Assembly (NCBI GenBank): GCA_020445245.1
Contig: JAGRHB010000125.1
Span: forward strand, 1 to 6,042
Source: Gammaproteobacteria bacterium
Lineage (GTDB): Bacteria; Pseudomonadota; Gammaproteobacteria; Chromatiales; Sedimenticolaceae
Direction of reading: 5' to 3'
Length of the DNA: 6,042 nt
The notes under the pieces are model-generated. The model was not told the origin of the DNA, searched no databases, and saw nothing but the letters and a program-made list of their open reading frames with translations. Position 1 is the stretch's first letter. Each line of letters opens with the position of its first letter. Below are positions 1 to 6,042 of this stretch, piece after piece. A program made the position numbers and the translations under genes.

Positions 1-66
1 TCCAGGGGATGGAAGTCGTGAACGACACGGCGACGCCAGGCGCCGAACCGATAAGGGGGTGCTCAT
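1..66 (-). other. possible 5' end of the next minus-strand gene, unrecognised
   Basis: The miaB stop codon (TGA, 68-66) overlaps an ATG (66-64) as TGATG, a common translational-coupling arrangement. The frame stays open to the window edge and reads about 21 codons starting [13 protein letters not shown]. In many gammaproteobacteria miaB is followed by the PhoH-like gene ybeZ, but none of the three frames here resembles the N-terminus of that family as I know it. It may be a true start, or it may be leader sequence before a gene that begins outside the window. Confidence 0.2.
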
Positions 67-1418
67 CAGGCGACTGCGACCCCGGACTGCATCTCTGCGA
101 TCCGCTCACCACGCAGCGAATTGGGATACGCGGCGGTGATGCGCAGGTCGACGAACTGACCGATCAGATCGGGCGGCCCCTCGAAGTTGACGACGCGGTT
201 GTTCTCTGTGCGCCCGGCCAGTTCATTGGCATCCTTGCGTGAGGGGCGATCAACCAGCACCCGCTGCACACTGCCAACCATGGACCGGCTGATGCGCTGG
301 GCATTGTCGTTGATCAGGTGCTGCAGCTGCGCCAGACGCGTCTGCTTGAGTGCGTGCGGGACATCGTCGGGCAGGTCGGCGGCCGGTGTGCCCGGGCGCC
401 GGCTGTAGATGAAGCTGAACGAGTGGTCGAAGCCGATCTCGTCAATCAACGCCATCGTGTGCCCGAAGTCCTGCTCGGTCTCGCCCGGAAAGCCGATGAT
501 GAAATCCGACGACAGGCTGATGTCCGGGCGGATCGCACGCAGCTTCCTGATCTTCTGCTTGTAGTCGTAGGCACTGTGACCACGCTTCATCGCCATCAGG
601 ATGCGGTCCGAACCCGACTGCACCGGCAGATGCAGGTGGCTGACCAGTTCCGGCACCTCGGCATAGACCTCGATCAGCGCGTCGGAAAACTCGACCGGGT
701 GCGAGGTGGTGTAGCGGATGCGGTCGATACCGTCGACGGCCGCGACATAGCGAATCAGCAGCGCCAGGTCGGCGATCTCACCGTCGTGCATACGTCCACG
801 GTAGGCATTGACATTCTGCCCCAGCAGGTTGACCTCGCGCACGCCCTGGGCGGCGAGCTGCGCGATCTCCGCCAGCACATCGTCGAATGGACGGCTGATC
901 TCCTCGCCGCGCGTGTAGGGAACGACGCAGAAGGTGCAGTACTTGGAGCAGCCCTCCATGATCGACACGAATGCGCCCGGGCCCTCGGCACGCGGCTCGG
1001 GCAGGCGGTCGAACTTCTCGATCTCCGGAAAGCTGATGTCCACGGTGGGCAGGTGGTCTTTGCGCGCACGGGTCAGCATATCGGGCAGGCGATGCAGTGT
1101 CTGCGGGCCGAACACCAGGTCGACGAAAGGCGCACGCTCGCGGATTGCGTCGCCCTCCTGGCTGGCCACGCAGCCGCCGACGCCGATCACCAGGCCGGGA
1201 CGCCGCTGTTTCCACTCCTTCCACACGCCGAGCTGCGAAAAGACCTTCTCCTGGGCCTTCTCGCGGATCGAGCAGGTATTGAGCAGCAGCACGTCGGCCT
1301 GTTCGGGATCATCGGTCAGCACCAGCCCATGCGACTCCCGAAGCACGTCCTGCATCTTCTGCGAGTCGTACTCGTTCATCTGGCAACCGAAGGTGCGAAT
1401 GTAAAGCCTATCCGCCAT
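66..1418 (-). CDS. miaB: tRNA-2-methylthio-N6-dimethylallyladenosine synthase MiaB
   Basis: Cytoplasmic radical-SAM methylthiotransferase. It adds a methylthio group to C2 of N6-isopentenyladenosine at position 37 of tRNAs that read codons starting with U, after MiaA has acted. From the chosen ATG the protein has 450 residues, close to the family norm. Visible features are the N-terminal methylthiotransferase domain with Cys12, Cys49 and Cys83 (auxiliary cluster ligands), the radical-SAM motif CSKYCTFC with Cys157, Cys161 and Cys164, and a C-terminal TRAM RNA-binding domain from about residue 375. The frame is open further upstream to a GTG at 1475, which would add 19 residues. I prefer the ATG at 1418 because [11 protein letters not shown] then sits at the usual distance from the N-terminus and a promoter-like sequence lies between the two starts. 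The Shine-Dalgarno is weak (GAGCGG just before ATG). It is probably transcribed separately from the upstream HMA-like gene. Confidence 0.97.
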   Translation of the reverse strand: MADRLYIRTFGCQMNEYDSQKMQDVLRESHGLVLTDDPEQADVLLLNTCSIREKAQEKVFSQLGVWKEWKQRRPGLVIGVGGCVASQEGDAIRERAPFVDLVFGPQTLHRLPDMLTRARKDHLPTVDISFPEIEKFDRLPEPRAEGPGAFVSIMEGCSKYCTFCVVPYTRGEEISRPFDDVLAEIAQLAAQGVREVNLLGQNVNAYRGRMHDGEIADLALLIRYVAAVDGIDRIRYTTSHPVEFSDALIEVYAEVPELVSHLHLPVQSGSDRILMAMKRGHSAYDYKQKIRKLRAIRPDISLSSDFIIGFPGETEQDFGHTMALIDEIGFDHSFSFIYSRRPGTPAADLPDDVPHALKQTRLAQLQHLINDNAQRISRSMVGSVQRVLVDRPSRKDANELAGRTENNRVVNFEGPPDLIGQFVDLRITAAYPNSLRGERIAEMQSGVAVA

Positions 1419-1446
1419 ACCGCTCAATACCTGCAAAGGGGCGGCG

Positions 1447-1475
1447 ATTTTACGCTTGAAATCAGGGAATTGCAC
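1447..1475 (-). promoter_or_regulatory. candidate sigma70-type promoter for miaB
   Basis: On the minus strand a good -10 hexamer TAAAAT (1452-1447), in the context GCGTAAAATCGC, lies 17 nt from a poor -35, GTGCAA (1475-1470). Transcription would start near 1440, giving a leader of roughly 20 nt before the ATG at 1418. It overlaps the longer GTG-initiated reading of miaB, which argues for the shorter protein. The -35 match is only 3 of 6. Confidence 0.4.
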
Positions 1476-1500
1476 CCATGCGCCGGGGCGTGGGCGGAGA

Positions 1501-1525
1501 CCGGCCGGCCACCGCGGCCGACCGG
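1501..1525 (-). terminator. GC-rich hairpin after the HMA-like gene, possible terminator without T-tract
   Basis: Starting 14 nt after the stop codon at 1539, the minus strand can fold CCGGTCGGCC against GGCCGGCCGG around a GCGGT loop. Nine of the ten pairs are Watson-Crick, with one T-G. No run of T follows the stem, so it is not a classical intrinsic terminator. It could stabilise the upstream mRNA 3' end or aid termination. Confidence 0.3.
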
Positions 1526-1538
1526 CTGCTGGAATTGT

Positions 1539-1772
1539 TCACAGCCCGACCAGTTCGGCACCGACACCGTGCTGGCGTACCACGCTCAGCAGTTCGGTCG
1601 CCTGCACCCCTTCCGGGTCGTAGTCGACCAGCATCAGGTGCCTTGCCCGGTCGTTTACACAGGCGCTGTAGACCCCCGGCATGCAGCTGATGTCGCGCGA
1701 CAACTCGTGGATATCGTCGTCCTGCAGTTCCTCGTCGATGTGGATCACCACGTCGCAGCAATGTGAATTCAT
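1539..1772 (-). CDS. small heavy-metal-associated (HMA)-like domain protein lacking the CxxC site
   Basis: A 77-residue, acidic, soluble protein with no signal peptide or membrane segment. The pattern fits a single ferredoxin-like HMA fold: strand CDVVIHID (6-13), helix about 18-30, PGVYSACV turn and strand (32-39), HLMLVDYDP strand (45-53), helix about 57-68, and a final strand GAELVGL. The PGV and VDYDP segments are typical of HMA proteins. The GMxCxxC metal loop expected after the first strand is absent; IDEELQDDDIHEL occupies that place. Cysteines occur at 5, 6, 30 and 38, so the HCC at residues 4-6 is the only visible metal-binding candidate. The ATG start is well supported by AAGGGGG (1787-1781), 8 nt upstream. 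Its function is unknown. It may be a protein-interaction or sensory module rather than a metal carrier. It probably has its own promoter. Confidence 0.8.
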   Translation of the reverse strand: MNSHCCDVVIHIDEELQDDDIHELSRDISCMPGVYSACVNDRARHLMLVDYDPEGVQATELLSVVRQHGVGAELVGL

Positions 1773-1820
1773 ACGGATCGCCCCCTTGCGTCACCACTGC
1801 CGTCGACCTTGGCGGCCTCT

Positions 1821-1851
1821 TTATAACTAGCCCAGCCCAGACGCACGGCAA
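1821..1851 (-). promoter_or_regulatory. weak candidate promoter for the HMA-like gene
   Basis: The 95-nt gap between the kinase stop and the ATG at 1772 contains one AT-rich patch, CTAGTTATAAAG on the minus strand. A TTGCCG (1851-1846) lies 16 nt from TAGTTA or 19 nt from TTATAA. Either spacing is acceptable but the hexamers match poorly. It would give a leader of about 45 nt carrying the AAGGGGG ribosome-binding site. Confidence 0.3.
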
Positions 1852-1867
1852 TCGGGGAAAACCCTCG

Positions 1868-3523
1868 TCACTGCACCGGCAGGTCGATACCGAGTTCCTG
1901 TGCCAGGGCAACGATCTGACTGAGTGCCTCGTCGAAGCCATAGTTGCCGATGCACTGCTGCAGTTCCGCCACACGCGATTCACAGGCGGTCCCGGAAAGC
2001 ATGGCGGCGAGCTCGCCGAGGGTGACTGCCGCCTCCACGTCATAGTCCTGCGACTGCACATACAGCTGGCGCAGCAACGGCTCGATCCGGAGCCGGTCAG
2101 TCACACGGTTGTCATGCGGCCGCTCTCTGCGCACCGGATCACCGGTGGCTTCACTGTCCGGCATCCGCACCTCGCCACCCTCGGTAAAGGTGATCGTGAA
2201 GCAGAAGGTGGTGCCGCTGCCCATCTGGCTGTCCACCCACATCCGCCCACCCATCAGGTCGACCAGTTTGTAGGCGACCGCCAGACCCATGCCGGTGCCG
2301 CCATGACGCCGTGTACGCGAGGCGTCCCCCTGGCTGAACGGCAGAAACACGGAGTCCCACTTCGACCGATCGATCCCCGGGCCGGTATCCGTCACGCTGA
2401 ACAATACCCGGACCTGCTCCCCTTCCCTGCTGTCCAGCGTCGCCCGCACGCCGACCTCGCCGCGTTCGGTGAATTTGATCGCATTGCTGACCAGACTCTG
2501 CAGGACCTGGCCGAGCTTCACCGCATCGCCGACCAGTGCATCGGGCAGGTCGTCTGCCTGGTCGGTGGTGAATGTCAGGCCCTTTGCCGCGGCCCCTGCG
2601 ACACCGGCCCGATGCAGCCGGTCGAGTTCGAGATGCAGTGAAAAAGCCCTGGGCTCGACGGTGAGCGTACCGCTTTGCGCCCGCGAGAAATCCAGGATGC
2701 CGTTGATGATCCCCAGCAGCGATTCGGCCGCACGCTGAACCTTCGCCAGGGCGGCTTGCTGATGGCCGTCGAGCCTGCTCTGCAGCACACTGTGGGTCAT
2801 ACCGATGATGATGTTCATCGGAGTCCGGAACTCGTGGCTGATGTTCGCGAGGAAATCCGATTTCGCCTGGCTCGCCGCCTCCACCTCCTGTTTTGCCAGC
2901 GCCAGGGATCGCTCCTTCTGTTCGGCGGCCAGACGCAGGCGGATGTTTTGCTGGGTGTTGTGATGGATATTGCGGGTGCTGATCAGGAAGAAGCCGAACG
3001 ACAGGATCAGCATCAGGGCGATGATGGTGGAGGTTTCGTGCCCCTGGAGCAGGAACAGCACCGTGACCGGGAGCATCGCCGGGACGAGGAACAGGTATGC
3101 GGCCCGGCGCATCACCGAGAGCGACGTGGTCGCCCCGGAACACATGCCGAGAAGAACCAGCACGACGATAACCTGGTGTTCGAAGTTGTCCGCAGGAAAC
3201 ATCAGGAAACCGCCCGCACCCCAGGCCATGCCCGCCAGCGCGGCACCGAGGGTGAACAGATTGCCCCACAACCGCGCCTCGGCCGGCCGAGGCCGGATGC
3301 GCCGATACATCAACGCCAGCAGCACCCTCAGCAGGGTCACCGCGGTCAGCAGCGTCGCCCAGATGATGACCAGGTCGTGCGCGACGGCGCCCCACTGGGC
3401 GGCCACGAACAACACCGCCGCCACCGCGGTGGCGGCCAGGGACAGCATGAACGGCTGAAACAGCAATGCCACCTGCTCGGCAGCGACGATCTGCTCGGTT
3501 GTTGGTTGTTGGCGTGGGTTCAA
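1868..3523 (-). CDS. membrane-bound sensor histidine kinase with tail but no receiver domain
   Basis: A 551-residue inner-membrane kinase. Residues about 24-182 hold around six hydrophobic segments of a multi-helix sensor region (MAWGAGGFLMFPAD, GMCSGATTSLS) of the type seen in proteobacterial kinases and diguanylate cyclases. There is no large periplasmic loop and no PAS domain. A short coiled coil (about 195-220) leads to HisKA with the H box ISHEFRTP (His230), then HATPase_c: N box with Asn347, G1 box DTGPGI (379-384), F box FLPF (393-396) and G2 box GGTGMGL (408-414). The core looks active. Residues about 473-551 (LLRQLYVQSQDYDVEAAVTL and onward) resemble the tail that follows receiver domains in hybrid kinases, but the receiver is missing. 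The start is a TTG at 3523 without a good Shine-Dalgarno. GTG at 3472 (codon 18) is an alternative and would still keep all membrane segments. No partner regulator is nearby and the signal is unknown. Confidence 0.92.
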   Translation of the reverse strand: MNPRQQPTTEQIVAAEQVALLFQPFMLSLAATAVAAVLFVAAQWGAVAHDLVIIWATLLTAVTLLRVLLALMYRRIRPRPAEARLWGNLFTLGAALAGMAWGAGGFLMFPADNFEHQVIVVLVLLGMCSGATTSLSVMRRAAYLFLVPAMLPVTVLFLLQGHETSTIIALMLILSFGFFLISTRNIHHNTQQNIRLRLAAEQKERSLALAKQEVEAASQAKSDFLANISHEFRTPMNIIIGMTHSVLQSRLDGHQQAALAKVQRAAESLLGIINGILDFSRAQSGTLTVEPRAFSLHLELDRLHRAGVAGAAAKGLTFTTDQADDLPDALVGDAVKLGQVLQSLVSNAIKFTERGEVGVRATLDSREGEQVRVLFSVTDTGPGIDRSKWDSVFLPFSQGDASRTRRHGGTGMGLAVAYKLVDLMGGRMWVDSQMGSGTTFCFTITFTEGGEVRMPDSEATGDPVRRERPHDNRVTDRLRIEPLLRQLYVQSQDYDVEAAVTLGELAAMLSGTACESRVAELQQCIGNYGFDEALSQIVALAQELGIDLPVQ

Positions 3524-3526
3524 CGT

Positions 3527-3545
3527 CAGACCGCGGCCTTGTCTG
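3527..3545 (-). promoter_or_regulatory. hairpin at the kinase translation start
   Basis: On the minus strand CAGAC (3545-3541) can pair with GTCTG (3531-3527) around a 9-nt loop. The stem ends 3 nt before the TTG start codon. The loop contains AAGG (3540-3537), the only Shine-Dalgarno-like sequence nearby, 13 nt from the TTG. A structure here could limit ribosome access and would be a natural expression platform for the element upstream. The stem is short, so this is tentative. Confidence 0.3.
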
Positions 3546-3551
3546 GATCCT

Positions 3552-3662
3552 GGCAGGGTACCGGGCTGACTTTCCAGTCCCGGTTTATGTATCCCCGCTT
3601 AGCGGCAGGCACCCGCGGAATCTGCAACCGGCCTCCCGATACAGGTTGCCGCCAACACCGAT
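3552..3662 (-). ncRNA. divergent cobalamin-riboswitch-like leader
   Basis: This part of the 148-nt gap between hoxX and the kinase carries minus-strand blocks resembling the cobalamin riboswitch core, in the right order. They are TATCGGTG (3662 down), GGGAGGCCGGTTGCAG with ATTCCG (3637-3616; compare GGGAAnCCGGTGnAAnTCCGG), CCGCTAAGCGGGGA (3605-3592; compare the P5 stem CCCGCAACTGTAAGCGGNGA), and AGTCAG with ACCCTGCC (3571-3552; compare AGTCAGGAGACCTGCC). It departs from the family in having L5 cut to TAA, three extra bases inside the B12 box, and no large peripheral arm. A hairpin (3583-3561: CCGG, GACT, GGAA loop, AGTC, CCGG) occupies the late part. It could be a variant, a decayed relic, or a chance likeness. 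I judged it by eye, not with a covariance model. Confidence 0.4.
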
Positions 3663-3671
3663 AAAGGGCGT

Positions 3672-5366
3672 TCAGCGCTGTCCGACCCGCCTGTGCAGCG
3701 CCACCGTCAGCGGCGTGCGTGACTTGGCGACCTTGTGCACGAAGTTGAAGCGCGCGACGTGGTAGCTGGGGTCGAAGCCGTAGAAGTTCAGCCGCATCCG
3801 TTCCAGCTCACGTTCGCGGTAGCCGGCCAGCGGCTGTTGCGCCTCCTCGGCGGCGCGACGCTGACGTTTCGCCTGCAACCGGTCGGCATAGGCGGGGACA
3901 TGGGCCAGTTCGGCGGCACGCCGGCGGGTGATATCGACGAACTCGACCGGCGATGCACCAAATGCACGATTGACCAGGCCGAGGGCCTGCGCCTCCCCGA
4001 CGCCCATCGGCAGGCGCGCCCGGGTAATACGTTCGGCATTTTCGGCCCCGGCATAACGCGGCAACAGGTAGGTCCAGTACTCCGAACCGTACAGGTTGCC
4101 CATGTCCTTGTAGTGCGGATTCAGGATCACGCCGTCGCGTGCCCACACCTCGTCGGCGGCACGTGCCAGGAACACGCCACCTGCCCCGGCATTCCCCTGC
4201 AGGGCCGCCACCGTCAGGTGCGAGTCGGTTTCGATGATCTCGCGTGCCAGGTCGTCGATCGCGTTGATGTTGCGCCACGATTCATCGGCCGGACTGTCCG
4301 CTGCCTCGATACGGTTCAGGTGCATGCCGTTCGACCAGTAGTCCGGCCCGCCCATCAATACGAGCACACGCGTTTCGCGTGCGCAGGCGGCGCGGTAGGC
4401 GGCGAGCAGGCGTTCGCACTGCGCCGTGCCCATCGCACCGTTATAGAAAGCGAAATGCAGGTAGCCGACGTCATCCGCCTCTTCGTACCAGATGTCGCGA
4501 TAGCCGCAGGTCGCGCCTGGCTCGACCTCGGGAAGTGCATCGACGTCCGCACCCAGCAGTTGCGTCGCCGGCAGCTTGAACAGGTGTTCGGCCTGTTTGT
4601 CGCGCAGGTGACCGATCCATACCGCGCCGTCGACGGTGGCTCGGCAGATGGCATCACCGCGGCGTGCAATCAATTCGCCCGGCCGTCCGCGCAGTGCGCC
4701 TTCCGGGTGGGCGTCGTACAGGAACAGCTCGCGGCCGCACAGTCGGTCACGCACGCCGGGGAAGCCGTCGGCACAACGGATCTTGCGCAGCACCGTCGCG
4801 CTGTCGTCGCGCTGCCAGTCGATCGCCCGGTCCGCCTGCTGCATCAGCGGGCGCAGGCGCCCTCGGATTGACGGATCGGCACTGCTGTCCGGATACGCAG
4901 GCGAATATCCGCCATCTGAAAAGCGTGCGACCGCCTCGAGGACCGCCTCGACCGCCGCAGCGGTCACCTCGTTGCGATACAGGCTGGCCTTGGTGGCATC
5001 ACGCAGCGGAAACTCACGCCACGCCCACACGGGTCCCGCATCCATCCCGGCCTCGGCCTGCAACACCGTGACACCCCACTGAGTCTCACCATCGAGGACC
5101 GCCCAGTCGAGCGCCGACGGCCCGCGGTCGCCGCGTATGCCCGGGTGCACGACAAGGCAGACATGGTGTCGCCAGACAGTCTCCGGTATCGCCCGCTTGA
5201 GAAACGGCGCGATGATCAGATCGGGCCGATACAGGGACACTGCCCCGGCGGTGACCTCGTCGTTGATATCGAACTCGACCGAGACCTCGTGATCGCGTTG
5301 CCGCAACTCGACGAAAAGGCGCTGGGTCAGGCTGTTGAAGGCGTGACTGAGCAGTAGCAGGCGCAC
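3672..5366 (-). CDS. hoxX: hydrogenase maturation factor HoxX (HypX), CO-ligand synthesis
   Basis: A cytoplasmic 564-residue two-domain enzyme that supplies the active-site CO of [NiFe] hydrogenases in aerobes. In the established model a formyl group from N10-formyl-tetrahydrofolate passes to coenzyme A and formyl-CoA is decarbonylated to CO. Residues about 1-280 are formyltransferase-like, with HPGIRGDRGPSALDWA (His74) and EAGMDAGPVW (Asp109). Residues about 295-500 are crotonase/enoyl-CoA hydratase-like, with ALQGNAGAGGVFLA and NPHYKDMGNLYGSEYW, which are hallmarks of HoxX. The C-terminus NFYGFDPSYHVARFNFVHK is also characteristic. The frame is open upstream to 5612, but that part overlaps hypE out of frame. 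The GTG at 5366, giving MRLLLLSHAFNS, matches the family start. It lies 2 nt after the hypE stop, so the two are probably translationally coupled. No truncation or frameshift is visible. Confidence 0.95.
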   Translation of the reverse strand: MRLLLLSHAFNSLTQRLFVELRQRDHEVSVEFDINDEVTAGAVSLYRPDLIIAPFLKRAIPETVWRHHVCLVVHPGIRGDRGPSALDWAVLDGETQWGVTVLQAEAGMDAGPVWAWREFPLRDATKASLYRNEVTAAAVEAVLEAVARFSDGGYSPAYPDSSADPSIRGRLRPLMQQADRAIDWQRDDSATVLRKIRCADGFPGVRDRLCGRELFLYDAHPEGALRGRPGELIARRGDAICRATVDGAVWIGHLRDKQAEHLFKLPATQLLGADVDALPEVEPGATCGYRDIWYEEADDVGYLHFAFYNGAMGTAQCERLLAAYRAACARETRVLVLMGGPDYWSNGMHLNRIEAADSPADESWRNINAIDDLAREIIETDSHLTVAALQGNAGAGGVFLARAADEVWARDGVILNPHYKDMGNLYGSEYWTYLLPRYAGAENAERITRARLPMGVGEAQALGLVNRAFGASPVEFVDITRRRAAELAHVPAYADRLQAKRQRRAAEEAQQPLAGYRERELERMRLNFYGFDPSYHVARFNFVHKVAKSRTPLTVALHRRVGQR

Positions 5367-5368
5367 GT

Positions 5369-6042
5369 TCAGCAGATTCTCGGCAGCTGCTCGCCGGTCA
5401 GCCAGTCGACCACGCGGCTGCCACCAAAGCCAGTCTGCATGCGCACGAAACCGTGCGCATCCTCGATCACCTCGCCGATGATCGCCGCCTCTGCACCCAG
5501 CGGGTCGGCCTGCATCACGGTGAGCAGACGCTGCGCGTCGTCGGGGGCGCAGATGCAGACCAGCTTGCCCTCGTTGGCGATGTACAGCGGATCGAGACCG
5601 AGCAGTTCGCAAGCCGCTGACACCGCCGGGCGGACCGGTATGGCGTCTTCGATCAGCTGCATCCCGACCCCCGACTGCAGCGCCAGTTCGTTGAGCGTGG
5701 TCGCCAGCCCGCCGCGGGTGGGGTCGCGCAGGCAGTGGATGTCCGGCGCCTCCCCGACCATCGCCGCGACCAACTTGTGCAACGCCGCCGAGTCCGATTC
5801 GATCGTGGTCTCGAAGGTCAGGTTTTCACGGCTCGACATGATCGCCACACCATGGTCACCCATGCTGCCGCTGACCAGAATCACATCGCCGGGCCGCGCC
5901 CGATCGCCGGAGATGTTCACCCCCTCCGGCACCATGCCGACCCCGGTGGTGGTGATGAACACGCCATCGCCCTTGCCGCGTTCGACCACCTTGGTATCCC
6001 CCGTGACCACAGGCACGCCGGCATTCTTGGCCGCGGCACCCA
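5369..6042 (-). CDS. hypE: hydrogenase expression/formation protein HypE, 5'-truncated by window edge
   Basis: HypE receives a carbamoyl group from HypF on its C-terminal cysteine and dehydrates it with ATP to a thiocyanate. The cyanide is then passed to the HypC-HypD iron scaffold in [NiFe] hydrogenase assembly. The window holds the last 223 codons of a protein usually about 330-350 residues long. The frame remains open to base 6042 (AGVPVVTGDTKVVERGKGDG). The GTG at 6016 is an internal valine, not the start. Visible PurM/ThiL-type features are GDTKVV, the strongly conserved RDPTRGGLATTLNELA, and LYIANEGKL. The protein ends in PRIC, placing the acceptor cysteine at the very C-terminus as the mechanism requires. 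The hoxX start follows after 2 nt. The rest of a hyp operon is expected upstream, beyond 6042. Confidence 0.97.
   Translation of the reverse strand, partial: GAAAKNAGVPVVTGDTKVVERGKGDGVFITTTGVGMVPEGVNISGDRARPGDVILVSGSMGDHGVAIMSSRENLTFETTIESDSAALHKLVAAMVGEAPDIHCLRDPTRGGLATTLNELALQSGVGMQLIEDAIPVRPAVSAACELLGLDPLYIANEGKLVCICAPDDAQRLLTVMQADPLGAEAAIIGEVIEDAHGFVRMQTGFGGSRVVDWLTGEQLPRIC

Noticed and set aside
1419..1475. 19-residue N-terminal extension of MiaB from a GTG
   Set aside because: It is not part of the family N-terminus and it overlaps a promoter-like sequence. With the ATG at 1418 the cysteines fall at 12, 49, 83, 157, 161 and 164, as expected.
318..1766. 482-codon plus-strand open frame covering miaB and the HMA-like gene
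   Set aside because: It lies antisense to two well-supported genes, is rich in Arg, Gln, His and Leu in the manner of high-GC shadow frames, and shows no recognisable domain.
1857..1867. GGGTTTTCCCC after the kinase stop codon as a terminator
   Set aside because: The stem has only three G-C pairs and no T-run after it, too weak to call.
3561..3583. Hairpin CCGGGACT/AGTC..CCGG as an intrinsic terminator for hoxX
   Set aside because: No T-run follows the stem, and it sits inside the riboswitch-like blocks, so it is better treated as part of that leader.
2675..3664. 329-codon plus-strand open frame antisense to the kinase
   Set aside because: It is extremely rich in Gln, Arg, Gly and His, has no motif, and is fully explained as the complement of a conserved histidine kinase.
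3735..4871. 378-codon plus-strand open frame antisense to hoxX
   Set aside because: It is a shadow of HoxX codon bias, with no family resemblance and no independent start signals.
5367..5612. N-terminal extension of the hoxX frame
   Set aside because: It overlaps conserved hypE sequence out of frame and is Arg/Ala-rich. HoxX homology starts at the GTG at 5366.
5369..6016. GTG at 6016 as the hypE start
   Set aside because: Conserved HypE sequence (AAKNAGVPVVTGDTK) continues upstream in frame to the window edge, so this codon is internal.

Overview
The window is about 6 kb of high-GC DNA. Every gene I can support lies on the minus strand, so transcription runs from position 6042 towards position 1. 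Protein family content and the AT-rich promoter-like patches suggest a gammaproteobacterium, probably a lithotroph able to use hydrogen (a sulfur-oxidiser or purple-sulfur-type relative). That is inference; nothing here fixes the taxon.

In transcription order, the window begins with the 3' two-thirds of hypE (5369-6042, cut by the window edge). It is followed after 2 nt by hoxX (3672-5366, GTG start). HypE makes the cyanide ligand precursor for the NiFe(CN)2CO centre of [NiFe] hydrogenases. HoxX makes the CO ligand under aerobic conditions. Together they imply an [NiFe] hydrogenase matured in the presence of oxygen, with its structural genes outside the window.

A 148-nt gap (3524-3671) comes next. 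It is the most interesting part of the window. On the minus strand it carries, in the right order, short blocks resembling the conserved core of a cobalamin (B12) riboswitch, but with a shortened L5 loop and an altered B12 box. A small hairpin then ends 3 nt before the TTG start of a membrane-bound sensor histidine kinase (1868-3523). The kinase has an intact catalytic core. It also has a C-terminal tail of the kind normally found after a receiver domain, yet no receiver domain. No response regulator is encoded in the window.

After the kinase there is a 95-nt gap with a weak candidate promoter. Then comes a 77-residue protein resembling a heavy-metal-associated (HMA) domain without its CxxC metal site (1539-1772). 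A gap with a GC-rich hairpin and a candidate promoter leads into miaB (66-1418), the tRNA methylthiotransferase. Just after miaB, a TGATG stop/start overlap could open another reading frame that leaves the window at position 1; I do not recognise it.

The functional groups are hydrogenase maturation (hypE-hoxX), an orphan signalling kinase with a possible RNA leader, a small HMA-like protein, and a housekeeping tRNA modification gene. Only hypE and hoxX clearly work together. No tRNA or rRNA gene, insertion sequence, CRISPR array or phage gene was seen.
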